NCBI GenBank assembly: GCA_951217055.1
Contig: OX578280.1
Coordinates: forward strand, 15,725,394 to 15,789,393
Length of the DNA stretch: 64,000 bases
Direction of reading: 5' to 3'
Source of the DNA: Gerris lacustris
Lineage: Eukaryota > Arthropoda > Insecta > Hemiptera > Gerridae
Part shown: piece after piece, positions 1-11,200 of the stretch
How positions within the stretch are numbered: position 1 is the first letter of the stretch
Layout: each line of letters starts with the position of its first letter
Position numbers and translations under genes: made by a program
The notes under the pieces: model-generated
What the model saw: only the letters and a program-made list of their open reading frames with translations
Told to the model about the DNA's origin: nothing
Database searches by the model: none

Positions 1-1
1 A

Positions 2-217
2 ATGTTAAACAGAAAAGCAGTGATGGACTATTTGGCTGAAATAAAAGTTTTTCTACAATATACAGAAATAGACGAAACAGCTTTGACCGGGCTGTCTCGG
101 GTTTTAAAACATTTCAAATCCCCAGCATCTGGAATTATTTCCATCTCTATAAATATCGACTTAACTGGAAAAACAAAGAACATCTTCATTGAAATAGGAC
201 ATTTGGTATTCTTTTAG
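2..217 (+). other. Unassigned 71-codon ORF at the window edge
   Basis: An ATG-initiated ORF that may continue upstream of the window. The peptide has a mixed composition (DYLAEIKVFLQYTEIDET near the start) and no motif I recognise. It could be the end of an exon or a chance ORF. Nothing downstream (no splice context or polyA signal I can defend) supports a gene. Confidence 0.15.
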
Positions 218-298
218 TTTATCAGAAGATAATTAGAAGTGAATTAGACATTCGATATTGAATATTCTTCCTTAATGAATCGAAAGTTCTTGAATTTA

Positions 299-552
299 TT
301 GGCACTTCTTTAGACTGTTATTCCCCTTAAAAAACTGAAGGGAGTAAAAATCTAAAGGTGTACTGAATGTACTTCTTTAGACTGTTACTCCCCTTATAAA
401 AACAGAAGTGTGATATTCCTTTGTCTCAAAGTACTTAGGACTAAACATCCCTTTGTCTTATAGTTATTTAGAAAAAGGAATGTATAAGTAATTATATCCA
501 TTTGTATTCTAAAAAATTATAGGGGAGTAATAATCTTAATAAGTACCATATC
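299..552 (+). mobile_element. M1 family MITE, copy 1
   Basis: The element starts GGCACTTCTTTAGACTGTTA and ends with the inverted form, GGGGAGTAATAATCTTAATAAGTACC in pieces. Internally it repeats the stem CTTTAGACTGTTACTCCCC, so it can fold into several hairpins. Three other copies (3617, 14582 reversed, 15231) align over the whole length, which defines a non-autonomous inverted-repeat family. No coding capacity. Confidence 0.75.
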
Positions 553-602
553 TATCCTTACTGCAGAGAGAAATAATTACATAATACTGGTGCTATAGTA
601 CT

Positions 603-632
603 CTGACGATGATTGAGTAGTCAAAACCGGTC
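603..632 (+). ncRNA. Degenerate hammerhead-like motif
   Basis: CTGACGA (603-609) matches the hammerhead CUGANGA box. It is followed by a short GAT/AGTC stem and then AAAACCGGTC in place of the usual GAAAC plus a self-complementary ACCGGT. The G of the GAAA box is changed, so the copy is probably inactive. The intact right half, AGTCGAAACCGGTC, occurs at 31330. Similar motifs are known in Penelope-like retroelements. Inference from pattern only. Confidence 0.25.
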
Positions 633-820
633 TGTATTTTATGTAGGTATTTATTTAAGGTTTATTGACAACACATAGATTAATTAAACTAGTTATAGTG
701 TTTGTTATTTACTATCTAAACTTGTTGTCCTTCATTATACAATAGCAGGTAGTTTTAACATTGATCAACCTTTAAGTTATACTCGAATTATTTATATTAG
801 AAATATATATTCGTTATTAG

Positions 821-1150
821 TCCAGGAGATACAAAAAAGATTCTGACTAACATCCAGCTAGAATTTTGTGTACAAGTTAATCTTTTAGTACCTTTTAAGA
901 GTATGCTAAGTTCGTCTGCTGGACATAGACTTGGCAATAGGCATTTGAAAGAAACAAACCGGTGAAGGGCGGCCATGTCCTACCCATTTTGGTGGACAAT
1001 GTGGTTTTCATGATCCTGAGTACTAAATTAGTTTTTAGGCCAGAGTAAGTTTTGTTTATGTTTTTAGTTTCGTGTTATGGATTGGCCGACCAAATATTCT
1101 TATAAGGCACCGAAAGATACACGTAATTCTAGATTGATATTAGTCATCAG
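821..1150 (+). mobile_element. E family inverted-repeat element, copy 1
   Basis: The left part (GACTAACATCCAGCTAGAAT) is matched by its reverse complement near 1085-1145, with TTAAGAGTATGCTAAG paired with the sequence around TTGGCCGACC. Two other copies are at 28738 and 40375. The middle carries GGTGGACAATGTG and CATGATCCTGAGT, conserved in all copies. No ORF. Class unknown, non-autonomous. Confidence 0.65.
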
Positions 1151-1965
1151 ACACTTTTTAGCACGGTTGACACTACTTTTTCTTTTCATATCATTATTTT
1201 TAATCAAATCATTTATTCAAAACAATTAGATAAGTCTTATCGATAATCCATGTACTATACTGTGATGTAATCTAAGGAAGACTCAAATATATAAGATAGC
1301 TTACCATGCAAATGGCTTCTGTGTTAAGTTGTGGTTAATTTCGTTTGTAAATTTTCCTTGAATAATTTATATTACTTAATTCTAGATGTTAAAAACATAT
1401 TAAGGTCAGCAGCACATATTATTAATAACGTTAAGATATTGTTTATAAAAATAGTTGTTATATGTGGAACTAGTGCACCAAGTGGCATTTGCTCAAGAGA
1501 AATGTTCATGCACGAGCCGCAGGGGAGGGCGGATTGGTACCTCGAGTGTAGCAAATGCACTTTAAGCTCGAGATGCAACATGGACAACGTGGTTGTTCTT
1601 GCACTAAAATAGTAAGCTAAGCAGTAGATTCCTGCATTTGTTTTCCGACGCTCCTTTTTCGCACTGATTTTACCTTCCCCCACTTCTGTGTTACAACTTA
1701 CGAACATAAAATATATTATCTGATCTATAGTTTTCATTACAGTTTTGTCCATTATCTACTTCAAGTTTAAAAATAAGACAATAATTTTATTCCTTTTAAC
1801 TCTAATAAACTGTAAGCTCTCTTTCAATTATACCTGGTTATCAGTCACAGATAGCCTTGATTTATCTTATCGCAGTTAGTTGTTTTGACGTCATGGATTT
1901 ACTCCGGTTTCCGTCTGACATTTATATGAAGGGCTTAAGACATTTATACTAAAAAAGTAGTTCTT
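1151..1965. other. AT-rich stretch, nothing assigned
   Basis: Contains two overlapping ORFs on opposite strands (1331-1612 plus, 1372-1752 minus) with no recognisable motif. A locally GC-richer patch at 1500-1580 contains two CTCGAG sites. I see no repeat copy elsewhere in the window and no gene evidence. Confidence 0.5.
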
Positions 1966-2505
1966 AAGGCTCTCTGATTACATCATGCGTAACTGTAAAT
2001 GCAACATTATGTCTTCTAAAACATTTTTATGAGGGAAATCAGTACTAAATTGTCTCTGGTTACATTATGTAACTGTAAATGCAACATTATGTCTTCTGCA
2101 ACATTTATATGAAAAACAGCAGTACTAAATCTGATTACATCATGTAACTGTAAATGCAACTCATGTCTTCTGCAACCTTTATATAAAGAAAGACAGTACT
2201 AAAGGGCCTCTGATTACATCATGTAACTGTAAATGCAACTCATGTCTTCTGCAACCTTTATATAAAGAATGACAGTACTAAAGGGCCTCTGATTACATCA
2301 TGTAACTGTAAATGCAACTCATGTCTTCTGCAACCTTTATATAAAGAATGACAGTACTAAAGGGCCTCTGATTACATCATGTAACTGTAAATGCAACTCA
2401 TGTCTTCTGCAACATTTATATGAAAAACAACAGTACTAAAGGGTCTCTGATTACATCATGAAACTGTAAATGCAACATCATGTCTTCTGCAACATCAATA
2501 TATTC
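1966..2505. repeat. Tandem repeat, 79-bp unit, about 7 copies
   Basis: The unit contains TGATTACATCATGTAACTG, AAATGCAACTCATGTCTTC and GACAGTACTAAAGGGCCTC. Equivalent bases fall at 2221, 2300, 2379 and 2458, an exact 79-bp period. The central copies are nearly identical, while the outer ones (before 2150 and after 2460) are more diverged and vary slightly in length. This is typical of an array growing by unequal exchange at its centre. Confidence 0.9.
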
Positions 2506-3616
2506 TAAGATCATGTCTTCTACAAAAAAACATAAATTATTTTGATTTGTGCTCTAATCATAATCTAATCAAATATGTTTTTAGAGCATCCATCTCATCA
2601 CATATTCATTAGAATTGTCTTATTCAAAATTAAATATGCAAATGTAGAACACCTATATAGCGTTGAAAAGAAACTTCCCAATGGATCTAGATTTATCTTG
2701 TTGAGGCAGAGTGAATTGAGGCCACACTCGTATAAAAAGTTCTTTATTAAATTTTCGTTGCTTTTATTAACGGTTTTAAAAAGTTTAAAAGGTTCAAGAA
2801 TTTACAGGGAAACACCTTTTATGAATATCAAAAAAGTTAAATATTTCTTCAGAGTGCGATCAAATAAATGAAATATTTAACGTATAAGAAAATGCGGTAA
2901 TATTATAATTCTATTATCTTATATTAAATAAAGGTAACAGCATACTATTTCATATTTAAATAAATATTCTACTTGTGGTAATAACATACTTATATTACCC
3001 TATATTAAATAAAGATGCTAGCGTACTTTTCAAAAAGAAATATTTTCTTTATGGTAATCACTTAAAAAGAAACCTTTTCTTGCTTTTTAAAATTCAGGTT
3101 TTGAAGATTTTTTTTTTTTTTACAAAACCAAAGCTGTCAGGGTAGAAAATTTCAAGGGGTGAAAAAGGTTTAGACGAGAAGTGTGTTTGAACTTTGTGGG
3201 CCTAAAAGACAAAGAGAGAAATTCAAACGAGCGTGAATTCAAAGAGATATCGTCAACTAGACAGAATTTTCTTTTACCTTACCTCACACTTAGATAAACT
3301 AGCTATACTATTTTATTCCTTCGTACAATTAACCTTCGTGCTAAAGAAAGCTCTTGAAATTCTTTGATTTAAATTATCAAAGCAGTATACCAGTTAGATA
3401 CGAAATATATATATATATTTTTTTTTTTAAAAAAATCGTTTTTTTAAATTGATTTAAAATAAGCTTTGTCTATAGTGGATTGCCATCTTTAAACATCATT
3501 CCTGATTCTTTTTAGGTTTTCGTAGACCATCCTTTAAACCCTTATACCGAGGGTGATGGTGCGATGAGTCTGTACGACCGTTCACGCTAGAGAGTTGAAA
3601 TTTCAAATACGGACAT
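2506..3616. other. AT-rich stretch with an unassigned 98-codon ORF
   Basis: The ORF at 2575-2871 (plus) begins MFLEHPSHHIFIRIVLF and is rich in Lys, Phe and Ser. I recognise no domain. The rest is AT-rich with poly-T and TA runs near 3110 and 3410. A short GC-richer piece lies at 3530-3600. No repeat family from this window was found here. Confidence 0.4.
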
Positions 3617-3949
3617 AACTTGTTACTTCCCTTCTATAAAAAAAACAGAAGAGAGTAATGATCTAAAGAGGCTGTAAGGAATGTACTTCTTTAGATTGTT
3701 ACTCCCCTTATAAAAAAAACAGAGAGGCGTAATAATTTAAAGAAGGAGTGCGGAATGTTCTTCGTTACACTGTTATTCTCCTTAGAAAAACAGAAGTGTG
3801 ATATTCCTTTTTCCCAAAGTACATTGGACTAAACATACCTTTGAATTATTTAGTAAAAGTCCCTTTGTCGTAATAGTTAGGAGTATTTAGTTAGTCATTT
3901 ATATTTTTTTCTAAACAAATAAGGGAGTAACAATGTAAAGAAATACCGG
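3617..3949 (+). mobile_element. M1 family MITE, copy 2
   Basis: Same order of blocks as copy 1: TTAGATTGTTACTCCCCTTA, AGAAGTGTGATATTCC, then a right end of AAGGGAGTAACAATGTAAAG. The left end has one extra internal hairpin unit compared with copy 1, so the family varies in the number of stem units. Confidence 0.75.
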
Positions 3950-4807
3950 AACAATTTAGAGAAATTAAACATTTAATATACGCATGCGCAATGCACAAAA
4001 ATGGTATCAAATGAAAGCTACTGAAGACTAGATTACAAACATGTAGAACATTTTATATGTATTGAGCTTTTTACCGCCAATATTGCGTTTTTAGCCCCAA
4101 TATTTCACCCCAACAAATTCCCCCCCCCCTTCCCAACCCGAAATTGGCAGTCTATTTTTTAATGTAGCTATAATTTTCAGTGCTTGAAGTCATAAAAATC
4201 TATAGCTTTAAGAGATTCTGGAAATAATTGTACATATTGTAGTACACATTTTTAAGATTAGTCTCAACTAACTTTATCTTATTTGTTTTAACTTTTTATT
4301 TTTAGAGGATCAAAAAAAAAAAAAAAAATACATTAAGTTTAGTTTAATACATAACTCAATACTTAACAAGTAATATCCTCTAATAATGGAAGTGCGCAGT
4401 AAATTTAAGGTTCATGACCCTCTTCGAGTGTTGTTGAAAGGTTAATAATTATCTCTCACTTATGTATCTTTTAGAGATAATAATTTTCTCTCTAGCACTA
4501 AAATCCTAAAATCAGTTGTAGCTCTATTATGCCTCGCTTTCAGCTCCTGAAAATTCCTTAAAATCTTGCCGAAATATTTTTCTGAAACCTGTCAACATCC
4601 GGTGAAGTTAATTACTTCAATTGTTCTTTTCACTTTCCCAGTTTTCACATTCTAAAACTACATTCCTTCATGTCCGGAGTTACTCGTTCTATCAATATGA
4701 TGGATCTCAGTTAAATTACAACTCGTCGAATCCACCTTAATAGTGTCGTCTTCCTTTGTGATTTAACGATAGCTTAACCAGTTACTTGAGTCAGCGAAAA
4801 AAAATAC
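3950..4807. other. Unassigned AT-rich DNA with a poly-C tract
   Basis: Holds a C10 run at about 4120-4129 next to repeated CCAATATT phrases, and a poly-A run at 4311-4328. No ORF of note and no repeat family copy. Nothing else seen. Confidence 0.5.
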
Positions 4808-5045
4808 TCTGCCAGTTAGTGTGGCACATAGCTTCCTCGCATCCTATTTCGTATGCCTTAATAATGGTTTTATGCTGTTACAGCTCATTTAAGCTTTTGC
4901 CAAATTTATTTAATTTCCCCCCAAATTTTTCAAAACTGAAAAAATTGTTTTGATTTTTTACATGAATTAAAGTATCAATGAAGTAAACGTTGAAGAGGAT
5001 GCAGATGGTTGAAATTAATCTGGTGCTATCTGGAGTCTCCTTTGA
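4808..5045 (+). mobile_element. A family element, 5' fragment (copy A1)
   Basis: Begins TCTGCCAGTTAGTGTGGCAC and CATAGCTTCCTCGCATCCTA, the diagnostic 5' end of the commonest repeat in this window. It continues through TTTTACATGAATTAAAGTAT and TTAATCTGGTGCTATCTG, then stops. The remaining ~350 bp of the consensus is missing. Confidence 0.8.
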
Positions 5046-5900
5046 GTATCTAAAAAGTCTTTAATTCTGACTAATGCACTGACAAAATTTTAATTTTATA
5101 GCGGTATACAGATTTCTTTCAATTTTTGAGTTTATAATGCAATCAAAATGTTGCATTCTTTAGTGGTATTTATTGAACGAGCGTAGTGAAATCTTTATTT
5201 GTGAGACTTGGAATTTTAAAAATTGGTGTTCTTGCTTAGTTTGTTTTTGTATTTTTCTCAAAATAACTGTCGTAAAAATTGAACGATTTGAACAAAATTC
5301 TAAAAGACTATAAGAATAGTTTTTGGGATTTCACACTTAATATTTCCAAGGTGGTTGGGTAATATGGCGGACGACTAAACATATTTTTTTTACACATGAC
5401 ATGTTATACATCAATTTAAAGGTCTTGAAGAATATGAAAAGAATAAGTAATCACATATTATAATACATTTTTTATTATTTACCGGTATTTTGACAACGAA
5501 TATGGCCGAAATGTGGATGTTGAAAAATACTTTAATCTTGTCATTTTAAAACTCTTGATGAGTAGAGTGAGAAACTTTTTTATTTCGACATTTAATTTTC
5601 AAAATGGCTACCACAAATAACTGAGAACACGATTATTAAGGATTTTTTATTCATGTGCCATGTCTTATTCCAAATTAAAGGTTTATTTTTTAGTAGCCAA
5701 TGATTATAATTATTATTTCCCCGTACATCCTATATACGCGAGTTGGGAATGCAAGCCATCACTAGTTATAATAAATGTGGTACCTCTGCATTTATACTAA
5801 AAATAAATTGTTGCAGTTGCAGTGATAGAAATTATACATATTTTTACTTTGTTAATAGATATTATACTACCGATAACAGATTTGAAACAATTCAATGTTT
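5046..5900. other. Unassigned AT-rich DNA
   Basis: Contains several phrases of the type AATATGGCGGA or AATGGC around 5350-5620 in roughly repeated contexts, resembling degraded SINE-like repeats. A 100-codon ORF starting at 5743 runs into the foldback at 5902 and is not credible as a gene. Confidence 0.4.
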
Positions 5901-5901
5901 G

Positions 5902-6113
5902 AGCCTCGCTCGTCCAGACTGCCGAACCGAACAGAGGAACCGAGCATTGGTCTCTGCGCATGCCCAGTCTAAAGTGCGCCTGCGCATCTCAGCTGAGCAT
6001 TGGTCTCTACGCATGCCCAGCCTGAGATGCGCAGGCGCACTTTAGACTGGGCATGCGCAGAGACCAATGCTCGGTTCATTTCCTCTGTTCGGTTCAGAAA
6101 TCTGGACGAGGCT
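5902..6113. mobile_element. GC-rich foldback element with long arms
   Basis: The left arm starts AGCCTCGCTCGTCCAGACTG and the right arm ends with its complement, CTGGACGAGGCTTT. About 95 bp per arm pair almost perfectly, including CATTGGTCTCTGCGCATGCC and AAAGTGCGCCTGCGCATCTC. A partial third copy (GCATTGGTCTCTACGCATG) lies between the arms. Much GC-richer than its surroundings. Two ORFs here, on opposite strands, encode the same peptide phrase because the DNA is a palindrome. Confidence 0.85.
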
Positions 6114-7146
6114 TTAGCTCCAGATAGAGGTGCAATTATAACATTATTGAACAACGGATTACGATTTAAAACCTCCTAATCCCTCCAGCTACTCAGCTAC
6201 AGTAAAATATTTAAAAAAAACTCTTATTGTTTTTATAAATTAAAAAAGTTAGTTAACAATATACATTATAAAGACTTAAGAGTTATAATTAAAAGGAATT
6301 GAGTTACAAAAAACTTTATTTCTTAGTTGTAATAAATTTAAAACAAGAAACAAACTTCTAAAAGTCGTTATTTACCCCCCCCCCCCCTTGTTTCCCTATT
6401 AATTTATTAATTGCCCTAAAATTATTTATTTAATATTACTTTGCTAATCTTTAGATTTTATTTTGTTGGTAAAACTTTACAACAGGTGAGAAAGCGAGAG
6501 AGTTGAATTTTAGTTAAATTAGGTTTTTTTTATACTATATAGCATAGGATAGAAGCGGGAATAATTGGATGGATTTTAAAAAGAGGAAAAAATTACCCAA
6601 TATTTCATTATTAAAGATTTTTTTTTATCTATGTTATGAAGTAGAGAGAAAAAAATGAAACAAAAATTAATAACAATAGGGAAAATTGAATAAATAAAGA
6701 GTAAATGAAAAAAAAAAAAAAAATGATTTTAATACTAACTTTGGTTAGAAAAAATTACGGATGTAAAAGCTCTTTATAAAGCGGGAAAAGAAATGGTATT
6801 TTTACTGCTTTTTCCCTCTCAATTTAGATTTCTATTGTATAAAATAAAAAAATATTCATTTTATTATGTCTTTTTTATATTATTTATATTGTTTTTATTA
6901 TAATATAAATTATTCATTTTTGTATTTCTTAGTTTAAAATTAAGAGGGAATAATTAACCCAAAATTAATTAAAATAATCGAAATATTTTTTATTAAAAAA
7001 ATAGAAGTAGATAGTGTGTTTAGCACACAGCTTTTATTGTTCTTTTAAGATAAATAATTATCATTTAAAAAAATATTATTGTGAGAATAATAATTTAGGC
7101 TGATACAAAATTTACGTCACTTTTTATAGAGATTCAAATAAAATAT
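6114..7146. other. Very AT-rich stretch, nothing assigned
   Basis: Dominated by A/T runs, with a C13 tract at 6375-6387. No repeat family, palindrome or credible ORF seen. Confidence 0.5.
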
Positions 7147-7728
7147 ACTGTCAATTAGTGTGGCACATAGCTTCCTCGCATTCTATCTAGTACTTTATTG
7201 ATTTTACGCGTTTACATGCCATTATTGTCTAATTTATTTAACTTTTTCCCCATTTCTTAATGTCAAAATTGTTTTGATTTTTTTACATGAATTTAAGTAT
7301 CAAGTAAGCAAAAGTTAAAGAGCGTTGACCGTTGAAGTTAATCTGGTGCTATCTGAGGTTTTCCTTTCGACAAACTATCCAAATTTCATAAAAATCAAAT
7401 GAGTAGGTACGTTTGAAGATATAGGTGTAAATAAATGTATGTTTGTGAGCATGTTGAAGAGAAATAAATGGTCGCAGAAGGTTGAAACTTATATGGGACT
7501 AATTATGACCTACAAATCAAATTTCATTAAAATAGGACGTGTAGTTTTTAGGATTTGTTGGTTTGCAAAAATTGATTTACAGACAAACACGGAACAGAAA
7601 ATGTTCCTTAATGTCTGAAACGGATTTCTGTCTTAGAATTTTTGAAATCGGAGGTATAAAATATTTTTTGATCTTTAGAACGATCACATAGCTTCCTTTA
7701 CCTTTGGTATGATCGGAACCAAAATACA
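7147..7728 (+). mobile_element. A family element, copy A2 (both ends present)
   Basis: The 5' end is TGTCAATTAGTGTGGCACAT. The 3' end carries GAACGATCACATAGCTTCC and then a GGTATGATCGGAACC hairpin-like tail. CACATAGCTTCC occurs near both ends in direct orientation. The middle contains the usual AATAAATGTATGTTTGTG and GTCTGAAACGGATTTCTGTC blocks, so this is the best short reference copy (~580 bp). No ORF. Confidence 0.85.
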
Positions 7729-7763
7729 ATATTGTAACTGATCGTTCACTGTAATATACTAAA

Positions 7764-8446
7764 CTAGGCATCGCGTGGCTCTGTCATTGAAGCGAGCGTA
7801 TTGCAATAAAATACTGAATATTGAAATTTATTAATCATGATGAATGTCATAGTTGAAGATAAGTGGAAGAGGGCAGTGAGGGGTAGAGTGGGGGTACTCG
7901 GTACAAAGCTTTAATTCCTAAACAAACCTAGGTATACACTATAAGAATCTTAACCACCCGTAATAGCTTTTGGCTTTTATATTATTATTTTAAATTTATC
8001 ACTTCATTACTCAAATACTTCTGCTTGTAACAAGTTGAAATTTTACATACTTGTTTCAATTGTTTTTTAGACGATGTATATGAAGTTTTATTAAAATCGT
8101 TACGTTAGAACGTAAGATATCGGTAAAAAGGTTGTTTTCTCCATTTTAAACGTTTAGGTCCGCTTTAATAGTTTTAGCGATCTTTATTAATTCGATCTTT
8201 AAAAAAATTATTTTGAAAAAAATGTTCGTCTCATCGAATAGGTGATAATAGAATTTTTTCCTGTCCTGAAATTCCAATTTTAAATTTGAAGCTCACGTTT
8301 ACGCGAGCATTGCGCGCGAACTCTTGGACGGATCACGCTGTCCAACGAACTTAGCCTGAGTATTAGTAAAAGGAAGATGTATACCAAATTTCAACTAAAT
8401 CGGTCAACTTTTACTCAAGTTATCGTCGGACACGTAAACGTTACAC

Positions 8447-8479
<33 letters not shown>

Positions 8480-8550
8480 AAGACAGACAGACAGACAGAC
8501 AATATGCATATTTCGTTGAATGTAAGAAGCTCGCTTACGCTCGCTTCAAT
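7764..8550 (+). mobile_element. B family element, copy B1
   Basis: Starts TAGGCATCGCGTGGCTCTGT and ends at GAAGCTCGCTTACGCTCGC. Aligns throughout with 42934-43752. Contains GGTCCGCTTTAATAGTTTTA and the phrase ACTAAATCGGTCAACTTTTA just before a (CAGA)n tract at about 8446-8502. Adjacent to A2. Non-coding; the layout (target-like text, CAGA tract, hairpin end) resembles a SINE-like or retroelement 3' region. Confidence 0.75.
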
Positions 8551-9734
8551 TAAGGACCAGTTAGATCGGTATTCATCATTAAACTGATTTTGGCAAGATA
8601 ACCAAATCTAATAATTGTAATAAATAATAATAATAATTAATTATATTTAATAATAATATTAGTGTTCATTGTGTTTTATTTTGTATCCTTACATTTATGT
8701 TATTATAAACAGATGGTCCTGTGTATGAAACATTTTTGTTACAACATTTCTATTCTAACACGTATTGCATTGTTTAAAAAGAAATATCTTATTTCTATGG
8801 TAGGTGCGAATAATTATTCTCTTATAGACTTTGTCGAGTTTAATTAGGGCAAAAAAGTTTAAAAACATAACTATATTTCTTACAAAATGTTAGATTTCAT
8901 ATTACAACAAAAACTTCTGTATAAACAAATCAAGTTGTATTATAAAATAGCATTTTCTTTAGCAAATGTTAAAAACTAGAGTTTCCTTTAGTGCTTTCAA
9001 CTAATTTTGCAAAGCTTCTATACTCAGTTATAAAACTTTAGCTTTTTATTAGTTTCAAAGAATGAGATTTGATTATATTAATACAACTTTTTGTTTGGCT
9101 TATTAAATGAGTTTAATTTGTAAGTTTGTTGTATTGAAAACACAAAACTCAAATAAATAAACGTCACTACTTAATTATATAAGTTTAAGATCTATAATAT
9201 TACCTTTGTTTTGATTCGTTAACAACTGTTTTAGAACAAAAACACTGTTTCTCTTATATTCCAAGTTATTATTGATGATTTTTTTATTTTAATAAATAAT
9301 TTACCCTTTTTAAATAAACTTATGGTAAATTCATATTGAACGTACCAGGCCGAGTTTTAGAGCCACGTCTAACCACCTTTTAGGAAATTTCTCTGGCACG
9401 TACAATATGAATTAACCAAACTTCTAAATATGTAATAACTTATATTTTTACTGAAACCATTATTAGGCTAATTTGTTATTATCTAAATGAAATCGAGCTT
9501 TTTGTGTTGTTATGTTGGCACTACTTTTATTTCTTTTTAAACACATGTGATAATAGTTTGCCACCATAATGTAGCCAAGTGCATTTTTTTTTCAGATTCA
9601 TTTTCAAGTTTGCCCAAAGTATATTATTATTATAGTTGAAAATAAACACTTTTTTGGGTTTCGTATTTTGTATATTATGTTTTGAAGCTTAGTAAACACT
9701 GGGATTATTTGTTGTCCACATTGAATGTCGAAGA
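8551..9734. other. AT-rich DNA, nothing assigned
   Basis: Includes TAATAATAA-type low complexity at 8620-8660. A short near-palindrome, GAACGTACCAGG ... CTGGCACGTACAATATGAAT, spans about 9325-9415 and may be a small inverted-repeat element. No credible ORF. Confidence 0.4.
9325..9415. repeat. Small inverted repeat, possible MITE
   Basis: GGTAAATTCATATTGAACGT at the left is matched by ACGTACAATATGAATTAACC at the right, with a less AT-rich loop (GAGCCACGTCTAACCACC). Single copy in the window, so the class is open. Confidence 0.5.
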
Positions 9735-11200
9735 TTCTTTGTTCAGAGTCATAGTCGTAGGCTCTTTATCCGGATTCTTTGTTTCAGATTCATTGACAAA
9801 GATTCATCTTCACAGATTCTTTGTTCACATTCATTGTCACAGATTCTTTGCCGCAGCTTCTTTGTCCGGATTCATTGTCACAGATGCATTGTAGCAGATT
9901 CATTGTTCGGATTCATTGCCACAGACTCTTTAACTGGATTTATTGTCACAGATTCATTGTCACAGATTCATTGTCGCAGATTCATTTTCACAGATTCTTT
10001 GTTCGCATTCATTGCCGCAGACTCTTTGACCGGATTCATTGTCGCAGATTCATTTTCACAGATTCTTTGTTCGGATTCTTTGCCGCAGACTATTGTCCGG
10101 ATTCATTGTCGCAGATTCATTTTCACAGATTCTTTTTTCGGATTCATTGTCACAGATTCATTTTCACAAATTCTTTGTTCGCATTCATTGCCGCAGACTC
10201 TTTGACCGGATTCATTGTCGCAGATTCATTTTCACAGATTCCTTGCCGCAGACTATTGTCCGGATTCTTTGCCGCAGACTCTTTGACCGGATTCATTGAC
10301 AAAGATTCAATTTCACAGATTCATTGTTCGGATTCATTGCCGCAGACTCTTTAACCGGATTCATTGTCGCAGATTCATTTTCACAGATTCTTTGCCGCAG
10401 ACTATTGTCCGGATTCTTTGCCGCAGACTCTTTGACCGGATTCATTAACAAAGATTCAATTTCACAGATTCATTGTTTGGATTCATTGCCGCAGACTCTT
10501 TAACCGGATTCATTGTCACAGATTCATTGACAAAGATTCATTGTCACAGATTCATTATCGCAGATTCATTTTCACAGATTCTTTGTTCGGATTCTTTGCC
10601 GCAGACTATTGTCCGGATTCATTGTCGCAGATTCATTTTCACAGATTCTTTTTTCGGATTCATAGTCGCAGATTCATTGACACATATTCATTTTCACAGA
10701 TTCTTTATCCGGATTCATTGTCACAGAATCATTTTCACAGATTCTTTGTTCGCATTCATTGCCGCAGACTCTCTGACCGGATTCATTGTCGCAGATTCAT
10801 TTTCACAGATTCTTTGTTCGGATTCTTTGCCGCAGACTATTGTCCGGATTCATTGTCGCAGATTCATTGACACATATTCATTTTCACAGATTCTTTATCC
10901 GGATTCATTGTCACAGAATCATTTTCACAGATTCTTTGTTCGCATTCATTGCCGCAGACTCTCTGACCGGATTCATTGTCGCAGATTCATTTTCACAGAT
11001 TCTTTGTTCGGATTCTTTGCCGCAGACTATTGTCCGGATTCATTGTCGCAGATTCATTGACACATATTCATTTTCACAGATTCTTTATCCGAATTCATTG
11101 TCGCAGATTCATTTTCACAGATTCTTTTTTCGGATTCATTGTCGCAGATTCATTGACACATATTCATTTTCACAGATTCTTTATCCGGATTCATTGTCAC
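9735..11200 (+). repeat. Minisatellite of 13/14-nt units with a 190-bp higher-order repeat
   Basis: Built from variants of GATTCATTGTCGCA, GATTCATTTTCACA, GATTCTTTGTTCG and GACTCTTTGACCG. The right part has a precise higher-order period: TTCTTTATCC recurs at 10701, 10891 and 11081, 190 bp apart. All three plus-strand frames stay open for hundreds of bases because the units rarely make stops, giving apparent ORFs of up to 195 codons (for example 10473-11060). These share peptide phrases across frames and are a by-product of the repeat. Confidence 0.92.

Noticed and set aside
1966..2505. CRISPR-like array (79-bp, also 69-bp and 49-bp periodic repeats)
   Set aside because: Units are contiguous without unique spacers, lengths are wrong for CRISPR repeats, and the DNA is eukaryotic in character.
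2575..2871. Host gene of 98 codons
   Set aside because: No recognisable motif, neighbour or regulatory signal; length is within chance expectation for one ORF in 64 kb of both strands.
5743..6154. 100-codon plus and 61-codon minus ORFs sharing SAHAQSKVRLRIS
   Set aside because: The identity of the peptides follows from the DNA palindrome at 5902-6113.
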